From positions 1-28,717 of the forward strand of contig DSAI01000008.1 in the NCBI GenBank assembly GCA_011372845.1: 28,717 nucleotides of DNA, in the 5' to 3' direction. Below, piece by piece: positions 17,015 to 24,738 of this stretch. The notes under the pieces were generated by a model. It saw only the letters and a list, made by a program, of their open reading frames with translations, had not been told where the DNA came from and searched no databases. This DNA is from Actinomycetota bacterium (GTDB lineage Bacteria; Actinomycetota; Coriobacteriia; Anaerosomatales; Anaerosomataceae). The translations under genes were made by a program, and so were the position numbers. Positions within the stretch are counted from its first letter, which is position 1, and every line of letters begins with the position of its first letter.

Positions 17015-18937
17015 TCACCTCGACACATCCGTGGCGCGGACCGTCTCGATCGGCTCGCCGAGCAGCTGCGCGAGGATGTTCCGCGCCGCCGGACCGGCCA
17101 CCGAGCCGCCGTGACCTCCCTGTTCCACGACCACCGCCACCGCATACCGCGGCTCCTCGGCCGGGGCGTACGCGCAGAACCACGCGTAGTCGTCCTTGCC
17201 CTTCACCTCAGCGGTGCCGGTCTTGCCGGCAACGGTGGGGCCGAAACCGGCGAACGCCCCCTTGGCCGTGCCTGTCTCCGTCACGTCCACGAGCCCACGC
17301 TCGACGACCCCGAGCACCTCGCTGGAGACGCCGGTGTCATGCAGCGTTTCCGGCGCGATCGTCCTTACGACCTCGCCCTCGCTACCGAGAACGTCCTTCA
17401 GCACGTGCGGCTTCATCACCACGCCATCGTTAGCGATGCCCGCGTACACGAGCGCCATCTGGAGCGGCGTGGTGAGCATGTCGCCCTGCCCGATGGACAT
17501 GTTCACGGTGTCGCCGGGAAGCCACATCTGGTATTCGGGGTAGTTCTCGTTGTACCGCTTCTTCCAGGCGGCGTCCGGCACGCGCCCGGAGACCTCGCCC
17601 GGCAGGTCTATCCCCGACTTCTCGCCCAGGCCGAACAGCCGGGAGGTCGCCTGGAGCTCCTCAAGCTCGCGCTTGTACAGCTCGTAGCCGATCTCGTAGA
17701 AGACGACGTCACACGAGTGCTTGATGCCGGCCCGCAGGCTCAGCGTGCCGTGCCCGGTCCGCTTCCAGCAACGCTTGGGCCACTGCTCGCCCATCTCGGT
17801 CCAGCGGCCGGTGCAGTTGTAGGTACTGTTCTCCGAGGTGATGCCCGCCTCCAGCCCGGAGATCGCGGTGACCACCTTGAAGGTGGATGCGGGCGGATAG
17901 GCGCCCATAACCACACGATCGTTCAGCGGGTACTCGCTCCCTTTGGCGGTGAGCGCCTCCCACTCGGCCGTGCTGATCCCGCCGAGGAACGCCGCCGGAT
18001 CGTACGTCGGCCGGCTGGTGGATGCCAGCACCTCGCCGGTCTGCACGTCGAGGACCACCGCCGCGGCCGCCTTCGCGCTGGTGTAGCCCTGCCGGTGCGA
18101 TTCGGCGAGCGCGAGCTCCAACTGCTCCTCGGCAACGCGCTGCACCTCGACGTCGATCGTGAGCCTGATATCGTTGCCGGGACGCGGCGCCTGCTCGCTC
18201 ACCACACCCTGAGACTTGCCCGAGGCGTTCACCTCGATACGGCGCCAGCCCTTGTCTCCCCGCAGCACGCCTTCGTACTGCCGCTCCACGCCGCTCTTGC
18301 CCACGGTGTCGCCCGGCTCATATCCGGCGTACTCGTCGGACTGCTCGTACTGGGTCTGAGAGATGACCCCCGTGTAGCCCAGCAGATGCGCTGCGAGCGT
18401 GCCATTAGGGTACTCACGCACGGCCGTCTCTTCCACGCGCGCCCACGGGAAGTCGGTCTGACGCTCGAGGATCTGTGCCACCGCCTCCATCGAAGCATCG
18501 ATTGCGATGACCCGGGGGCGCAGCGCCTCCTGTTGCACGTCAGTCACCTGCGTGTAGATGTCAGCCGGTGTCGTGCCCAGCAGGTCAGCGATCTCACCGA
18601 ACATCTCCGTTATCTCGCTGGACGTGGGGTCATCGGCGGTGTCCTCGGTCCATGTGCGTACAAGAAGCGCACGCACATCGTCGTGGGACGGATCCACGCT
18701 CACCGCGAGTGCCGAGCGGTTGGTGACGAGCGGCTCCCCGTTCCTGTCGAGTATCCGCCCCCTGGAGGCCTCGAGCGAGATCTCCCGCACGCGGTTGTTC
18801 TCGGCCTGGGCCGCGAAAGACTCGCCGTTCAGGACCTGCATGGTCCAGAGGCGTACGAGCAGGGCTGAGAGCACGACGATGATGACGATGCCGAGGACAC
18901 CGAACCGGGACCTGTGCTCCTCACGGACAGTAGGCAT
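17015..18937 (-). CDS. mrdA: Penicillin-binding protein 2 (elongation transpeptidase)
   Basis: The 640-aa protein has a short cytoplasmic tail, one membrane anchor (about 12-32), a PBP dimerisation domain (about 55-230) and a transpeptidase domain. The active-site motifs are S351-T-F-K354, S408-C-D and K572-T-G. It cross-links peptidoglycan and activates RodA during rod-shaped growth. Between the first two motifs are C375, C390, H396 and C409, spaced like the zinc ligands described in Gram-negative PBP2 (Asp, Asp, His, Cys), so this form may bind zinc through Cys3His. The ATG at 18937 is 40 nt after mreD, with TGGAGTG rather far (about 12 nt) upstream. Confidence 0.96.
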   Translation of the reverse strand: MPTVREEHRSRFGVLGIVIIVVLSALLVRLWTMQVLNGESFAAQAENNRVREISLEASRGRILDRNGEPLVTNRSALAVSVDPSHDDVRALLVRTWTEDTADDPTSSEITEMFGEIADLLGTTPADIYTQVTDVQQEALRPRVIAIDASMEAVAQILERQTDFPWARVEETAVREYPNGTLAAHLLGYTGVISQTQYEQSDEYAGYEPGDTVGKSGVERQYEGVLRGDKGWRRIEVNASGKSQGVVSEQAPRPGNDIRLTIDVEVQRVAEEQLELALAESHRQGYTSAKAAAAVVLDVQTGEVLASTSRPTYDPAAFLGGISTAEWEALTAKGSEYPLNDRVVMGAYPPASTFKVVTAISGLEAGITSENSTYNCTGRWTEMGEQWPKRCWKRTGHGTLSLRAGIKHSCDVVFYEIGYELYKRELEELQATSRLFGLGEKSGIDLPGEVSGRVPDAAWKKRYNENYPEYQMWLPGDTVNMSIGQGDMLTTPLQMALVYAGIANDGVVMKPHVLKDVLGSEGEVVRTIAPETLHDTGVSSEVLGVVERGLVDVTETGTAKGAFAGFGPTVAGKTGTAEVKGKDDYAWFCAYAPAEEPRYAVAVVVEQGGHGGSVAGPAARNILAQLLGEPIETVRATDVSR

Positions 18938-18977
18938 AGGTACGCGACACTCCAGAGACGCCGGTTGGAAGACCGCC

Positions 18978-19490
18978 TCAGGCGAGGCGGCGGAAGGACT
19001 TCATCGAACGGTCCGTGCGCAAGAAGCGCGCCAACCACGGATACACGAGCATGACCAGGACCGCATTGTACACCGCGCGTGGGAGCACCAGTCGCACGAT
19101 CGCGCTCCCGAACGCGGGTCCCACGCCGAGCACGGACACCACCAAGAGGTACACCAGGTCGGCCGTCAGAGCTGCCACGATCCCCACCGTCACCGGGGCG
19201 AGCCACCCTTCCGCGAACAGGTTCTCCTTCAGCGACCCGCTGAGGTAACCGGTGACAGACATCACGAGCGCCCATGCGCCGATAGGGCCTGTCGACAGAA
19301 GATCGAGCAGCAGGCCCGCAACGAAACCCGCCGTGGCCCCCTCGGACGGCCCCTCCACGAACGCGAGGGTGATCACCACGAGAAGCAGGAGGTTCGGGGA
19401 TATGCCGAACACGGCGATGTGCGGTGCGATCATCACCTGCAAGACCAGTGCGCCGAGAAGCGCACCGGCAGTCGTCCACCAGCGCGTCAT
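18978..19490 (-). CDS. mreD: Rod shape-determining protein MreD
   Basis: This is a 170-aa integral membrane protein with five to six helices. It has the MreD-like early motif ISPNLLLLVVITLAFVEGPSEGATAGFVAGLLLDLLS, in which the N of PNL and the G-rich helix followed by D are typical (first 20 residues ISPNLLLLVVITLAFVEGPS fall at about 30-49). MreD couples MreC and MreB to PBP2 and RodA. The sequence is poorly conserved in general, and the call rests on hydrophobic pattern plus position between mreC and mrdA. The ATG overlaps the mreC stop as ATGA. GC-rich basic tail FRRLA closes the protein. Confidence 0.92.
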   Translation of the reverse strand: MTRWWTTAGALLGALVLQVMIAPHIAVFGISPNLLLLVVITLAFVEGPSEGATAGFVAGLLLDLLSTGPIGAWALVMSVTGYLSGSLKENLFAEGWLAPVTVGIVAALTADLVYLLVVSVLGVGPAFGSAIVRLVLPRAVYNAVLVMLVYPWLARFLRTDRSMKSFRRLA

Positions 19491-20344
19491 TCGATCTCCC
19501 CCGGATCCGCATCCACGACTGCACCCACCAGCACGAAGACCTCCTCGATGGAGTCGACCGGGACACGGGAGGCCACCTTGATCCGCGGATAGAGCTCCCC
19601 GTGACGATCATCGACCGAGATCACGTCGCCCACGACGATGCCGCTGGGGTACACCCCGCCGAGCCCGCTCGTGATCACCACGTCACCTTCGACCGGCAGG
19701 TACGCCCGGTCCACGAAGTCCAGCGACAGGGACCCATCGAGCGACCCGCGGACGACGCCCGGTGTGCGCGTGGACTGCACGATCACGGACACGCCGCTCT
19801 GCTGGTCGCTGATCAGACGTACCGTGGCCGAGTTGGAGGACACATCGGCCACCTGGCCAACGAGCCCCTGCGCGGCGATGACCGGCATACCGGGCTCGAC
19901 GTCATCGTCCGAACCGCGGTCGATGACGATGACCCCCTCCCAGATGCTCACCGGACGGCGGATGACCTTGGCGCCGAGCTTGGCGAACTTACGCTCCTCG
20001 GCGAAGTCCACGAGGGCGCGAAGGCGTTCGTTCTCCTGACGCGCCTCCTCAAGCTCGGCGAGCCGCGCCCGCAGCTCCTCGTTCTGCTGCTCAAGCGCCA
20101 GAACGCGCTCACGTGAAGCACCGATGCCCTCGAAGTAGTCGCCCACCGCGCGCACCGGCGAGGTGATGATCGTCCCGAGACGCGCGATCGGAGAGGTGAC
20201 CTCGAGCGTGACCCGGCGGGCGGTGTGGAGCAGGCCGGCGTCGCTCTCACGGAAGTACATCGTGAGCATCACCAGTGAGATCGCCACCAGCACGATGAGG
20301 AGTATCGGTTTGCGCCGTCTCGGATTGGACTGCCCGATGCGCAT
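19487..20344 (-). CDS. mreC: Rod shape-determining protein MreC
   Basis: The 285-aa protein is a bitopic cell-shape scaffold outside the membrane. It shows a basic N-terminus (NPRRRKP), one transmembrane helix (about 13-31), a coiled coil at about 76-115 (RVLALEQQNEELRARLAEL), and the beta-rich MreC core. Core landmarks are DRGSDDDVEPGMPVIAAQGLVGQV and VITSGLGGVYPSGIVVGDV. MreC binds and activates PBP2. The ATG at 20344 has GGAGGA about 5 nt upstream and starts 15 nt after mreB; its end overlaps mreD. Length and domain order are normal. Confidence 0.97.
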   Translation of the reverse strand: MRIGQSNPRRRKPILLIVLVAISLVMLTMYFRESDAGLLHTARRVTLEVTSPIARLGTIITSPVRAVGDYFEGIGASRERVLALEQQNEELRARLAELEEARQENERLRALVDFAEERKFAKLGAKVIRRPVSIWEGVIVIDRGSDDDVEPGMPVIAAQGLVGQVADVSSNSATVRLISDQQSGVSVIVQSTRTPGVVRGSLDGSLSLDFVDRAYLPVEGDVVITSGLGGVYPSGIVVGDVISVDDRHGELYPRIKVASRVPVDSIEEVFVLVGAVVDADPGEIE

Positions 20345-20359
20345 GAGCGTCCTCCGCCG

Positions 20360-21400
20360 CTAGTGGGAGACTGTCAGGACTTTCTTCAGGACGTCGATCT
20401 CCTCGAGCGCCTGCGCCGAGCCCAACACCACGTTGATGAGCGCGTTCTCCGACACGTGCACCGGCATGCCGGTCTCAGCGCGAAGGCGCTCATCCAGCGA
20501 CCTGAGCAGTGCGCCGCCACCGGAGAGCACGATGCCGTACTCCATGATATCGCTGGCGAGCTCCGGCGGCGTCTTCTCGAGCGTCCACTTGATCGCCTGG
20601 ATGATGGCGAGCGTGGGCTCCTCGATGGCCGTGCGCACCTCTTCCGAGGACACCTGGAAGGTGCGCGGCAACCCAGTGGTGAGATCCCGGCCCCGCACCT
20701 CTACGTCGAGCTCCTCGGTAAGCGGGAACGCGGATCCGATCTCGAACTTGATCTCCTCGGCCGTGCGTTCGCCTACGAGGACGTTATACTCCCGCTTGAT
20801 GTGGGAGATGATCGACTCGTCGAACTCGTCGCCACCGATGCGAATCGACTCGGCAACGACGATCCCGCCGAGCGAGATGACCGCCACCTCCGTCGTGCCG
20901 CCGCCGATATCCACGACCATGTTCCCCGTGGGCTCCTGTATGGGGAGACCGGCGCCGATCGCCGCCGCCATCGGCTCCTCGATCAGGTACGCGCTGCGGG
21001 CTCCGGCGGTCATCGTGGCCTCGAACACGGCCCGCTTCTCGACCTCGGTGACCCCCGAAGGGACGCACACGACGACGCGCGGCTTGGGTTGCCACGGGAA
21101 GCGCTTCACACGCGTCTTGCTGATGAAGTACCGGAGCATCGCCTCGGTGACCTCGAAGTCGGCAATGACACCGTCCTTGAGGGGCCGGATCGCCACGATG
21201 CTTCCCGGCGTACGGCCAAGCATCCGCTTGGCGTCAACACCAACGGCGAGCACGCGTTTGGTGTCGCGCTCAACGGCGACCACCGACGGCTCTATGAGGA
21301 CGATTCCCCGGCCGCGGACGGACACGAGTGTGTTGGCGGTCCCGAGATCGACCGCCATATCACCGCCCCACGAGTCGAAGAACATATCCAGAAGCGACAA
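20360..21400 (-). CDS. mreB: Rod shape-determining actin homologue MreB
   Basis: MreB forms membrane-bound filaments that guide lateral wall synthesis. The actin-fold nucleotide motifs are visible: phosphate-1 DLGTANTLV (from residue 18), [31 protein letters not shown], phosphate-2 [16 protein letters not shown], and adenosine [15 protein letters not shown] choose the TTG at 21400, which has AGGAG (21412-21408) exactly 7 nt upstream and gives 346 aa. The ATG at 21385 is a shorter alternative, and the frame is open to 21460 without a better site. The start [13 protein letters not shown] may place a hydrophobic membrane-binding segment at the N-terminus. A promoter and a palindrome lie upstream, so mreB starts a transcription unit. 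Confidence 0.97.
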   Translation of the reverse strand: MSLLDMFFDSWGGDMAVDLGTANTLVSVRGRGIVLIEPSVVAVERDTKRVLAVGVDAKRMLGRTPGSIVAIRPLKDGVIADFEVTEAMLRYFISKTRVKRFPWQPKPRVVVCVPSGVTEVEKRAVFEATMTAGARSAYLIEEPMAAAIGAGLPIQEPTGNMVVDIGGGTTEVAVISLGGIVVAESIRIGGDEFDESIISHIKREYNVLVGERTAEEIKFEIGSAFPLTEELDVEVRGRDLTTGLPRTFQVSSEEVRTAIEEPTLAIIQAIKWTLEKTPPELASDIMEYGIVLSGGGALLRSLDERLRAETGMPVHVSENALINVVLGSAQALEEIDVLKKVLTVSH

Positions 21401-21478
21401 GTCGCTGCTCCTCTCACAGCGGCCGAGGGATGCGGGAGTGACCCCCGGGGCCGCGCTCACATCGTGCGCGCACGACTA

Positions 21479-21501
21479 GATATGCGGCGCAACCGCATAT
21501 C
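21479..21501. promoter_or_regulatory. Perfect palindrome at the predicted mreB transcription start
   Basis: GATATGCGG (21479-21487) and CCGCATATC (21493-21501) are exact inverted repeats around a 5-nt centre. The palindrome begins about 7 nt downstream of the proposed -10 (21514-21509), so it would cover +1 to about +23. It could be an operator or, in RNA, a 9-bp hairpin at the very 5' end of the mreB message. No regulator is encoded nearby. Confidence 0.6.
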
Positions 21502-21508
21502 CCGAGAG

Positions 21509-21517
21509 AGTGTAGCA
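21509..21517 (-). promoter_or_regulatory. Extended -10 promoter for the mreB operon
   Basis: TGCTACACT reads on the minus strand at 21517-21509, that is an extended TG plus a TACACT -10. The hexamer 17 nt upstream (ATGCCC) is a poor -35, which is typical of extended -10 promoters. Predicted transcription starts near 21502, leaving a leader of about 100 nt before the TTG at 21400. Confidence 0.5.
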
Positions 21518-21577
21518 GAGATATCCCCCGCGGGCATCACGACAAGCGGTTGCGGTTCGATAACACCGCAGGTAGAT

Positions 21578-21611
21578 GCGGGTGTCGCGCACCCGCGCTC
21601 CCGCCGGAGCG
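21578..21611. other. Two adjacent GC-rich hairpins downstream of radC
   Basis: GCGGGTG-N5-CACCCGC (21578-21596) and CGCTCC-N4-GGAGCG (21596-21611) are perfect short inverted repeats in the gap after radC. Neither is followed by a T-run on the minus strand. They may slow or end transcription coming from the rnf-radC side, or may be chance GC-rich palindromes. The rest of the 21401-21639 gap holds only the mreB promoter, palindrome and leader. Confidence 0.3.
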
Positions 21612-21639
21612 GTGCTATCGGGCCACGCCACGGCGCCGC

Positions 21640-22302
21640 TCACATGAGCCCGAGGTCGCGTAGGCTCGTGTGGTCGCCCCCGTCTCCGATGACGACGTGA
21701 TCCAGCACCTCGATGCCGAGGACATCCCCCGCCTTCACCAGGCGACGCGTGAGTTGGATGTCGGCGCCGGACGGAGTGGGGTCACCGCTCGGGTGGTTGT
21801 GGACCACCACCACCGACGCGGCCGATACCTTGACGGCCTCCTTGAACAACTCACGGGGATGGACGATCGATGCGTTCAGGCTGCCGACCGACACTTCTAT
21901 CGTGCGCAGCAGCTGGTTCTTCGTGTTGAGCGCGAGCGCCCAGAAGTGCTCGCGGTCCGATCCGCGCAACTGCGGCGCGCACAGCCTTACAACGTCATCC
22001 GGCCGTGAGACGACCGGGCGTACATGCGGGCTCCGGAGCGATGCCCGACGTCCGAGTTCCAGAGAACCAAGCAGCCTGGCAGCCGCTGCGGGACCGATAC
22101 CGTGCTCTGAGCACAGGTCTTCGGCGCTTGCCCGCCACAGGCCGTCGGGCATCGGGTGGTGCTCAAGGAGCGTCCGCGCGGCCGACTCCTCACGGCACCC
22201 GAGGACCAGTGCCAACAGGTCCGCATCGGATACAGCGTCCGGACGGCCGCACAGCACCAGCTCGCGTGCCTGCGGCCCCATTCCCACCAATCGTGGCGCC
22301 AC
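21640..22302 (-). CDS. radC: RadC family JAB/MPN-domain protein
   Basis: The 220-aa protein has an N-terminal helix-hairpin-helix-like region (about 60-85, CSEHGIGPAAAARLLGSLEL) and a C-terminal JAMM domain. The domain shows EHFWALALNTKNQLL (118-132) and the metal motif H168-N-H170-PSGDPTPSGA-D181. JAMM proteins are zinc peptidases, but the cellular role of RadC is unresolved, and the old DNA-repair assignment is not well supported. The GTG at 22302 has GGAGG about 5 nt upstream. It sits 21 nt after the Gx protein gene and ahead of mreB; radC next to mreBCD is a long-conserved arrangement. Confidence 0.94.
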   Translation of the reverse strand: MAPRLVGMGPQARELVLCGRPDAVSDADLLALVLGCREESAARTLLEHHPMPDGLWRASAEDLCSEHGIGPAAAARLLGSLELGRRASLRSPHVRPVVSRPDDVVRLCAPQLRGSDREHFWALALNTKNQLLRTIEVSVGSLNASIVHPRELFKEAVKVSAASVVVVHNHPSGDPTPSGADIQLTRRLVKAGDVLGIEVLDHVVIGDGGDHTSLRDLGLM

Positions 22303-22323
22303 CGCGCCTCCTCCCCCGTCGCA

Positions 22324-22869
22324 TCACCGTTCAGTGAGGCGGGAGACGATCGTGCGAGCGAGATAGCCCGTGAGCGCACCGAGGGGAAGCGCGATGAGGA
22401 CCGATGCCGGCGCAAGCGCCATCAACGACCAGGACCCGACCAGCGGCCCGGCTATGACCAACTGTGCGAGCACGTGGGCGGCGGACCCTGCGGCGGACCA
22501 GCCCACGAGCGAGAATGCATCGCCGCGACTGGAGAGCGCCCACATCATGCCAAGGGATGCGATCGCGCCGGCGGCGGCAATCAATCCGACAGGCGTGCCG
22601 AGAGTGCCCGTGGCAAGACCGACGATGACCACACGGCCAAGACTCACGACCGCCGCCGTGGCCCCATCGGCCACCGCCAGCGCCACCACCACGGCGATGT
22701 TGGCGAGCCCCAGCTTCAACCATGGAGCGAGCGGCAGGCCCGGCATCGCGGCCTCGATCAGCCCGAGGACGCAGGCTACCGCCAGGAGCCCGGAACCGAC
22801 GGCCACCCGGCGCGACACCACAGACCCGCGGGTGACGGAGGTGCTAACGGACGCGAGCATCGAGTCCAT
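22324..22869 (-). CDS. Gx transporter family / heptaprenyl diphosphate synthase component I-like membrane protein
   Basis: The 181-aa product is highly hydrophobic with about five helices. It has the family signature WLKLGLANIAVVVAL (about 50-64), followed by GRVVIVGLATGTLGTPVGLIAAAGA. Members are annotated as heptaprenyl diphosphate synthase subunit I or Gx transporters, but few have been tested and the label is uncertain. The ATG at 22869 has GGAGG 8 nt upstream and lies inside the end of the NusG-II gene (26-nt overlap). The frame is open to 22914 without a better start. Its position directly after rnf genes and a NusG-II gene recurs in anaerobes, which suggests a role linked to Rnf or to membrane redox lipids; that is inference. 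Confidence 0.82.
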   Translation of the reverse strand: MDSMLASVSTSVTRGSVVSRRVAVGSGLLAVACVLGLIEAAMPGLPLAPWLKLGLANIAVVVALAVADGATAAVVSLGRVVIVGLATGTLGTPVGLIAAAGAIASLGMMWALSSRGDAFSLVGWSAAGSAAHVLAQLVIAGPLVGSWSLMALAPASVLIALPLGALTGYLARTIVSRLTER

Positions 22870-23203
22870 CGCTCCCGCCTCCCCCCACCCGCACGACGAC
22901 ACCATTGGGAACACACGCGATCACAGATCCGGAGGCGGACACCGCGCCCGTGCGCACACACACCTGGTCCGGGCAGTCCGACTCGAGCACCCGGACGCTG
23001 CCGTCAGCGACCTCGACGACGACCGTACCCCGGGCTCCGGCGACCTGGTAGATGGCATCATCCGCCAGCGCGATGGTGGTACGGCCAGCAGGCGCCTCGA
23101 TGACCGCCTCGCCGGAAGCGACACCCGCACTGGCGACCAACGGCCACGCCAGCAGCGCTGCGCACGCGAGTACGGCTATCAGGATCCTGTCGGCGCGCGT
23201 CAT
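22844..23203 (-). CDS. Secreted or membrane-anchored NusG domain II-containing protein
   Basis: This 119-aa protein starts MTRADR and has a hydrophobic segment (7-26, ILIAVLACAALLAWPLVASA), which may be a signal peptide or an anchor. The rest is a single NusG-domain-II-like beta fold, with C77-x4-C82 in ESDCPDQVCVRTG, C97 in IACVPNGVVVRV, and SGSVIA between. It has no NGN domain and is therefore not a transcription factor of the NusG type. The cysteine pair suggests a redox or metal role outside the membrane. The ATG at 23203 overlaps nothing but follows rnfB by 2 nt, with GGAG upstream; its end overlaps the Gx gene. Function is not established. Confidence 0.85.
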   Translation of the reverse strand: MTRADRILIAVLACAALLAWPLVASAGVASGEAVIEAPAGRTTIALADDAIYQVAGARGTVVVEVADGSVRVLESDCPDQVCVRTGAVSASGSVIACVPNGVVVRVGGGGSDGLDARVR

Positions 23204-23205
23204 CG

Positions 23206-24102
23206 TCAGGCTCCGGCCTCGATGCGCTCACCCGTCACGTTCGTGATGACGTCGCCGCCCCGGCCGTCAGCGGCGATGGTGTCGACCGTGGTCCCACATC
23301 CGTAGAGATCGATGCAGTCCTGCGGACACACCTCGACGCACGTACCGCAACCGGTGCACTTCGTGTAGTCCACCACTGCCAGCATGTCGATTACGTGGAT
23401 CGCGTCCGAGGGACACTCGCGCTCGCATTTCCTGCAGGCGATGCAACATGCCGAGCAGTTGGCCTTGCGACCCTTCACCTTGTCGTGCGCATTACAGCGA
23501 ACGACGACCGGTGCGCTCTCGGGCACCAACTCCAGCAGGGTGATCTGGCCGCGCGGACACTCCTTCACGCAGATGCCGCACCCCGTGCACTTGGCCGGGT
23601 CCACGACAGGCAGGCCCCGCTCGTCGAGGTGGATGGCATCGAACGGACACGCGCGTACACAGTCGCCATAGCCGAGGCAGCCGGCAGAGCACGCGAGCGG
23701 ACCGCCTGCGAGGCGATTGGCCGCGGCGCATGAACGCACCCCGGCATACTCGTACGCCCGCACTGCGCGGTCGCCGCCGCCACAATGTCGCGCCGAGATC
23801 ATGGCGATCGCATCACACGTGTCGGCGCCGAGTATCGCCGCCACGGCATCGGTCACGGACTGTCCGCCTGCCACACACGCGTTGAGCTCCAGTTCTCCGG
23901 AGACCATCTTCTCAGCCGACATGAAGCATGACGGATTCCCGCACGCACCACAGTTCGAGCCGGGTAGCGCGGCCGCCACTGCCTCGACCCGGGGGTCCAC
24001 CTCGACGTAGAAGCGCTTCGCTGCGGTAGCCAGGATGGTCGAGGTGATCACGCCGATCACCGACAGGGCGCCGACGGCTTTGAGTATGAGCATCAGATCC
24101 AC
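23206..24102 (-). CDS. rnfB: Rnf complex subunit B, multi-[4Fe-4S] ferredoxin-like
   Basis: RnfB accepts electrons from reduced ferredoxin for the Rnf pump. The 298-aa protein has an N-terminal helix (about 5-27), then an Fe-S domain with C51, C54, C59 and C76 (SNCGACGNPSCF). Four ferredoxin-type cysteine groups follow: C138/C142/C148/C152, C172/C175/C178/C182, C216/C220/C223/C226/C230 (six with C219) and C249/C252/C255/C259. Several further cysteines (C96, C107, C125, C203, C263, C269) are also present. The cysteine number fits clostridial-type long RnfB. A roughly 30-residue tail after the last cluster has no recognised motif. The GTG at 24102 has GAGG 7 nt upstream. It is the last rnf gene of the set. 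Confidence 0.96.
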   Translation of the reverse strand: MDLMLILKAVGALSVIGVITSTILATAAKRFYVEVDPRVEAVAAALPGSNCGACGNPSCFMSAEKMVSGELELNACVAGGQSVTDAVAAILGADTCDAIAMISARHCGGGDRAVRAYEYAGVRSCAAANRLAGGPLACSAGCLGYGDCVRACPFDAIHLDERGLPVVDPAKCTGCGICVKECPRGQITLLELVPESAPVVVRCNAHDKVKGRKANCSACCIACRKCERECPSDAIHVIDMLAVVDYTKCTGCGTCVEVCPQDCIDLYGCGTTVDTIAADGRGGDVITNVTGERIEAGA

Positions 24103-24111
24103 GTCGTTACC

Positions 24112-24738
24112 TCACAGACCGAACCAGCCGGACATCCCCAGGTATGACAGCGAAAGCAGTCCCGCGGTGATGAACGCGATGGGGGTACCCTTCATCAGCC
24201 GCGGCGCAGGCACGAGCTCAAGGCGCTCCCGCAGCGCCGCGAAGGTGATCAGCGCGAAGCCGAAACCGACCGAGACGCCCAGCGTGTAGACGAGCGCCTC
24301 ACCCAGGCTCAACGAGGCGCCGAGTGCGATGTTCATCTTGAAGAATCCCGGCTTGGCCGCCTCCGTGGCGGTGGCGAGCACAGCGCAGTTCGTGGTGATG
24401 AGCGGCAGGTAGATGCCCATGGCGCGGTAGAGGACCGGACTGGCTTTGCGCAGGTACATCTCAACGAACTGCACGAGCGAAGCGATGATCAGGATGAACG
24501 CCGGGATGTACAGGAACTCCCCGACGCCGAGCGGATCAAGTATGAACTCCCACACCACCCAGGTGGCCGTGGACGCCATCACCATAACGAAGATCACCGA
24601 GAGGCTCATCCCAATGGACGTCTCCATGTTGCTCGAGACGCCGAAGAAGGGACACAGGCCGATGAAACGCGTGAGCAGGATGTTGTTGATGAGCGCGGCG
24701 CCGATGAACAGCAGGGCCAGTTGACTCACACCCGACAT
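24112..24738 (-). CDS. rnfA: Rnf complex subunit A
   Basis: RnfA is one of two homologous six-helix subunits that sit in opposite orientation in the membrane. In Rnf and Nqr complexes these hold an iron or [2Fe-2S] centre between them. The 208-aa protein carries LINNILLTRFIGLCPFFGV with C29, and LPLITTNCAVLA with C118, the conserved cysteines for that centre. The ATG at 24738 has GGAGG about 8 nt upstream and overlaps the rnfE end by 13 nt. Length and sequence are typical. Confidence 0.97.
   Translation of the reverse strand: MSGVSQLALLFIGAALINNILLTRFIGLCPFFGVSSNMETSIGMSLSVIFVMVMASTATWVVWEFILDPLGVGEFLYIPAFILIIASLVQFVEMYLRKASPVLYRAMGIYLPLITTNCAVLATATEAAKPGFFKMNIALGASLSLGEALVYTLGVSVGFGFALITFAALRERLELVPAPRLMKGTPIAFITAGLLSLSYLGMSGWFGL

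Noticed and set aside
16862-18868. A 668-codon open frame on the plus strand opposite mrdA and rodA
   Set aside because: It shows the same antisense shadow pattern, with no domain and no ribosome-binding support; mrdA has all its active-site motifs on the other strand.
21401-21502. Riboswitch in the mreB leader
   Set aside because: The leader is about 100 nt with one clear hairpin at its 5' end, and no conserved riboswitch core could be recognised.
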